A stretch of 10,242 bases of DNA from assembly GCA_003024985.2 (NCBI GenBank), contig PXIH01S0027418.1; one strand, 5' to 3'. Position numbers and translations under genes: made by a program. This document shows positions 7,857 to 10,242 of the stretch, one piece after another. Origin of the DNA: Euperipatoides rowelli. Taxonomy: Eukaryota > Onychophora > Udeonychophora > Euonychophora > Peripatopsidae. Below the pieces are notes generated by a model that saw only the letters and a program-made list of their open reading frames with translations, was not told the DNA's origin and made no database searches. Position 1 is the stretch's first letter. Each line of letters starts with the position of its first letter.

Positions 7857-8328
7857 CTTCAAATAAAGAGAAAAAAATAACACTTCAAATTTCTCCTTTA
7901 GAGAAAAATAAATGCATTTGGTAGACTAGTTGAATTATTAAAATACCTACAAATTGTAACAGAAGAGAAAGTAAATCAATAATAGCAGAGGAATCCATGC
8001 ATTATACAAAGATTTCAATCTAAAATCATTTATTTACATTACTTGTGTACTGCAAAAATTGTATGTTATGTAAGGGCCTAAAAATACATTTGTCAAAATT
8101 TCGGCTGTATGTTATACAGAAGTGGAAGATATTACAGGAAATTAGTATGTATCAAAAATAAAAACAAATAACTCAGTTTTTAAAAGCAGGAAAATCTATC
8201 GTTAATAATGATGTGGGGGGTCTTGGGGGTCATCTCCCAGTGGGATATGGGAAATCCTCTCCCCCCCCCCCCCTCTCAAATAAAAAAATAATAAGAATTA
8301 ACATTGAAATACGTAATGACAATAGGAT
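7857..8328. other. Non-coding stretch with G-rich and C-rich tracts
   Basis: No gene is supported. Positions 8213-8251 hold several G runs on the plus strand, followed by 13 consecutive C at 8261-8273. The two could pair or form separate quadruplex or i-motif structures. A 42-codon minus-strand open stretch near 8030-8155 has no splice borders and reads like A/T-rich noise. Confidence 0.5.
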
Positions 8329-8495
8329 ATATTTCCTATCACTATCATGTCTAGCATCAGTTCCCACAGAAAAGGGTCCATTTTTTACATGACTTTATCT
8401 AAATATAGATAATTATTTATTTCTAAGCAAAGACATTTGGCATTTTCAGTAAAGTCTAAAACTAGAGATTCAATTTTCTCATAAAATGCAAACAT
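8329..8495 (-). pseudogene. Frameshifted fragment of a hAT-type transposase (ZNF862/C17orf113-like)
   Basis: Two overlapping minus-strand frames together resemble the segment leading into the catalytic core of domesticated and transposon-borne hAT proteins. The first runs from 8495 and includes ENAKCLCLEINNYLYLDKV before a TAA at 8387-8385. The second, shifted near 8390, continues VKNGPFSVGTDARHDSDRKY to 8329. The GPFSxxTDxSxD-type motif, with its first catalytic Asp, is familiar from this family; here the usual Ser-Asn after the Asp reads Arg-His. Downstream the match is lost before the G/C tracts at 8213-8273. It is a dead, separate copy on the strand opposite to the element at 8815-9920. 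The assignment rests on remembered family motifs, without an alignment. Confidence 0.45.
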
Positions 8496-8668
8496 TTACA
8501 TGCTTTACCCTTAGTTGGTGACGTGCATATGAGAATAGGTGATGTCGGGTGTCACGGACCTACTGTATGTCATTTTTGTAGGGCCTATTTTCCCCCCAAC
8601 AATAATATGCTTTTAATAATTAGTTTAAACAATAAAAAACACAACATTAAGAAAAATTAAAACATCTT
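8496..8668. other. Spacer, no gene seen
   Basis: This short A/T-rich stretch has a locally CpG-containing part (8518-8560), a run of C at 8592-8598 and one TACTGTA heptamer. It may be the decayed edge of the transposase fragment to its left. Confidence 0.4.
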
Positions 8669-8814
8669 AAACATATTGTAAGAAAGCTCTTCTAATAGGT
8701 GCTGCACAAAATCAGCAAATCAAGGATCATTACCTCACATAAGAATTGTGCAAACATATTGTAAGGAAGCTCATCTAATAGGTGTTGCACAAAATCAGCA
8801 AATCACAGAGTTGT
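8669..8814. repeat. Minisatellite, left part (units 1 and 2)
   Basis: Each unit begins AAACATATTGTAAG and contains AATAGGTG, then TGCACAAAATCA. Unit 1 is 83 bp (8669-8751). Unit 2 starts at 8752 and is interrupted at 8814 by the hAT element. Unit 2 lacks the GGATCATTACCTCACATA segment present in unit 1. The array resumes at 9926. Confidence 0.9.
8810..8814. repeat. Left target-site duplication (GTTGT)
   Basis: GTTGT at 8810-8814 is repeated at 9921-9925 on the other side of the hAT element. Removing the element and one copy restores an uninterrupted minisatellite junction like the one between units 3 and 4, which is strong internal support for a 5-bp duplication. Confidence 0.8.
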
Positions 8815-9215
8815 TAGGGCTTCTGAAATACGGTCGCCTGGTCGCCAAATGCGACTAAAAATTCCTATTGGGCGACTAAAAATATTTTAATACGTCATAG
8901 CGGCGACTAGCAACTACGCTATCTTCTTTTGGACCAAATCACTTTTTTTTTTAGAAAGTTTAATTGCAATTTCTGGAATATACTGTAAATGTTTATGAGG
9001 AGGTCGAAGCCATATTAATTTTTTTGATAATAACTCATATCAAGTTTAATAATCATTTCTTAATAATAAACTTTATTTAAAAAAAAAAAAACGAATACGA
9101 AACTATCATCTCAATAAGTCCATATTCAACCAATGTGACAATTAATAATATTGAGCAAACCATCATTGTCAACACAACAGTTTTGTTTAGTTTGAAAGTG
9201 AAGCAAGTGGAAACA

Positions 9216-9720
9216 ATGTCTCTTTTTAATTATTTTCCTAAAAAACTCGAGCCCACTAACGTAATAATCCTGTAGCTGAAGAAAAAATATGTGCGGATAA
9301 ATCTATGAGCAAAGAAACACTGGTACCCCTTCGAAAATTTTGAAACGCTTGGACAGCCATCTATCCTTGGTTTTTTTTATAATAATGAAACAAACATAAT
9401 GTCCTGTATAATTTGCAATCAATTTCCTGCAATTTGGGATAAAACATCTGGTTTGGTAAAAGGGACTAATAATTTTAAATTAGAAACTCTTCGCTTTCAC
9501 GATAAAAGTAAGGCTCACAACAACTGCGTCCTTGCTGAACGTTCAAAGAATGAACCCGAGAATCGTCCAATAGAAAAATATTTTTCAAAAATTAAGGATA
9601 TTATGCTAAAAAATTAATTAATGCTCTTTAATACAGCTTATATTATTGCAAAGGAAAGGACAAGATTACGAGTTCTTATGCCGTCTTCAAGTTAAAAATG
9701 GTCTTGATTTAGGTGAGTAA
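9216..9720 (+). pseudogene. Broken N-terminal part of a hAT transposase with a TTF-type zinc finger
   Basis: The start is MSLFNYFPKK at 9216, followed by a TAG at 9273. A shifted frame (9263-9385) includes RKF, a stop, then AWTAIYPWFF. From about 9380 frame 0 resumes with NETNIMSCIICNQFPAIW, DKTSGLV, NNFKLETL and HDKSKAHNNC. These are the Cys, Cys, His and His/Cys ligand pattern of the TTF-type finger in the ZNF862/C17orf113/KIAA1586-like hAT group. A TAA at 9615-9617 interrupts it. In-frame LFNTAYIIAKE (9624-9656) follows, and another shift gives LQVKNGLDLGE up to 9717. The catalytic RNase H-like core and dimerisation domain are absent. At least two stops and several frameshifts make it non-functional. 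The longest intact piece is 72 codons (9399-9617). Confidence 0.75.
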
Positions 9721-9730
9721 AATTTAATTA

Positions 9731-9810
9731 ATGACGTAATCACTATTCATACTTTCTAACATTGTATAAAACTAAGATTTAACATCTTTTTAAGAGAAAT
9801 AAGAAAATTT
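9731..9810 (+). mobile_element. Fold-back family fragment nested in the hAT element
   Basis: Starting ATGACGTAATCAC and running through CTTTCTAACATTGTATAAAA, ACATCTTTTTAA and AAATAAGAAAATTT, this stretch matches 2124-2198 (right arm of the 1909-2228 element) along its length with scattered changes and a small insertion. Only one arm is present. It begins 11 bp after the last recognisable transposase codon, which suggests it arrived with, or caused, the internal deletion of the hAT element. Confidence 0.65.
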
Positions 9811-9920
9811 TATGAAATAAACATACATTTATTTGACAAAATAAAACTTAATTGACAAAGAAGTCTTTATTGTATAGGCTTAGTTTTTAGATAACTTAAA
9901 GGCCAATTTCAGAAGCCCTG

Positions 9921-10071
9921 GTTGTGCAAACATATTGTAAGAAAGCTCATCTAATACTGTGCTGCACAAAATCATTACCTCACATAGAGTTGTTCAAACA
10001 TATTGTAAGGAAGTTCATCTATTAGGTGCTGCACAAAATCAACAAATCAAGGATCATTACCCACATATAGT
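9921..10071. repeat. Minisatellite, right part (end of unit 2, units 3 and 4)
   Basis: After the second GTTGT (9921-9925) the array continues. Unit 3 (9928-9995, 68 bp) lacks an internal CAGCAAATCAAGGAT-like segment. Unit 4 (9996-10071) is nearly complete. Indels of different segments in units 2 and 3 show the array diverged by deletion as well as by substitution. It ends abruptly at the next transposon terminus. Confidence 0.9.
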
Positions 10072-10242
10072 CAGTGTTAGGCAGTAACGAAGTAAAAGTA
10101 ACGAAGTACTGTACTTAAGTAAATGTAGCAATACTACTTAGATTAACAAAGTAGTTTCCGTTTACAAAACTTTTACTTGTAACAAAGTAGTCATTTCAAT
10201 TTTTAATTACTTTTACTTCGTTACATTTAAAAAATACTTTTC
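10072..10242. mobile_element. hAT-type transposon terminus, truncated by the window edge
   Basis: The sequence opens CAGTGTTAGGCAGTAACG, matching the CAGTGTTGGGNAGTAACG-type terminus of a widespread animal hAT family. Next come direct GTAACGAAGTA words and the palindrome AAGTACTGTACTT. GTAACGAAGTAAAAGTAA (10084-10101) recurs as an exact 18-bp reverse complement at 10207-10224. The far end and any target duplication lie beyond the window. The left flank CATATAGT (10064-10071) is what an 8-bp duplication would have to match. No coding sequence is visible. Confidence 0.65.

Larger units (their letters stand above)
8815..9920 (+). mobile_element. hAT element with 15-bp terminal repeats and 5-bp target duplication
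   Basis: The left end TAGGGCTTCTGAAAT (8815-8829) and the right end, which reads CAGGGCTTCTGAAAT on the minus strand (9920-9906), match at 14 of 15 positions. Next to the left end are GGTCGCC words and two copies of GCGACTAAAAAT, typical of subterminal transposase-binding repeats. The interior carries the 5' part of a transposase gene (9216-9720) in the plus orientation. It then jumps to a fragment of another element (9731-9810) and to the 3' end, so the catalytic region is gone. A 5-bp duplication fits the hAT5-like group rather than the usual 8-bp hAT duplication. The copy is inserted in a minisatellite and is non-autonomous. Confidence 0.8.

Noticed and set aside
8030-8155. 42-codon minus-strand open stretch
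   Set aside because: It has no splice borders or recognisable motif, and its composition is like A/T-rich noise.
8669-10071. CRISPR-like array of spaced repeats
   Set aside because: The units are contiguous, variable in length (65-83 bp) and diverged, and the spacing comes from a transposon insertion. It is an animal minisatellite.

Overview
The window reads as nuclear DNA of an animal. It is very A+T rich (about 70% by eye), has long homopolymer runs, holds spliced exons with GT/AG borders, and is full of small decayed DNA transposons. There is no bacterial operon layout, no rRNA, no convincing tRNA and no CRISPR array. The composition and the mix of hAT and fold-back elements suit an invertebrate such as a cnidarian. 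That placement is inference, and I recognise no species-diagnostic gene.

Minus-strand gene, 2867-4845. The best-supported gene is read right to left. A short exon (4845-4767) ends in a consensus donor. It joins in phase, across a 368-bp intron, to a 1,532-bp terminal exon (4398-2867). That exon encodes 509 residues of acidic, Ser-rich, mostly disordered protein with degenerate 13-14-residue repeats. I do not recognise the family. More 5' exons must lie further right or outside the window.

Other probable exons. A minus-strand exon at 7856-7673 (about 60 codons, four Trp, ends in a stop) looks truly coding. A plus-strand exon at 7528-7623 (32 codons, good splice sites on both sides) lies only 49 bp away on the opposite strand. 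A tiny terminal exon candidate lies at 6471-6414 on the minus strand. None could be assigned to a family or joined convincingly to the 2867-4845 gene.

Mobile and repetitive DNA. From left to right these are: a 320-bp fold-back element (1909-2228) flanked by TTAA; a 90-100-bp minisatellite (5819-6043); a 603-bp non-autonomous hAT-like element (6682-7284), with a possible relative at 6055-6350; a frameshifted hAT-type transposase fragment on the minus strand (8495-8329); and a minisatellite of 65-83-bp units (8669-10071). That last array is split by a 1,106-bp hAT element (8815-9920) with 15-bp terminal repeats and a 5-bp target duplication. The element carries a broken N-terminal piece of a zinc-finger hAT transposase, and a fragment of the same fold-back family as 1909-2228 is nested in it. 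The array ends at another hAT-type terminus (10072 onward) that runs off the window.

The remaining intergenic DNA (1-1908, 2229-2866, 4846-5818, 6044-6413, 7286-7527, 7857-8328, 8496-8668) is low-complexity, with several clean hairpins and no gene I can support. The heptamer TACAGTA/TACTGTA occurs 14 times by my count, well above a rough composition expectation.
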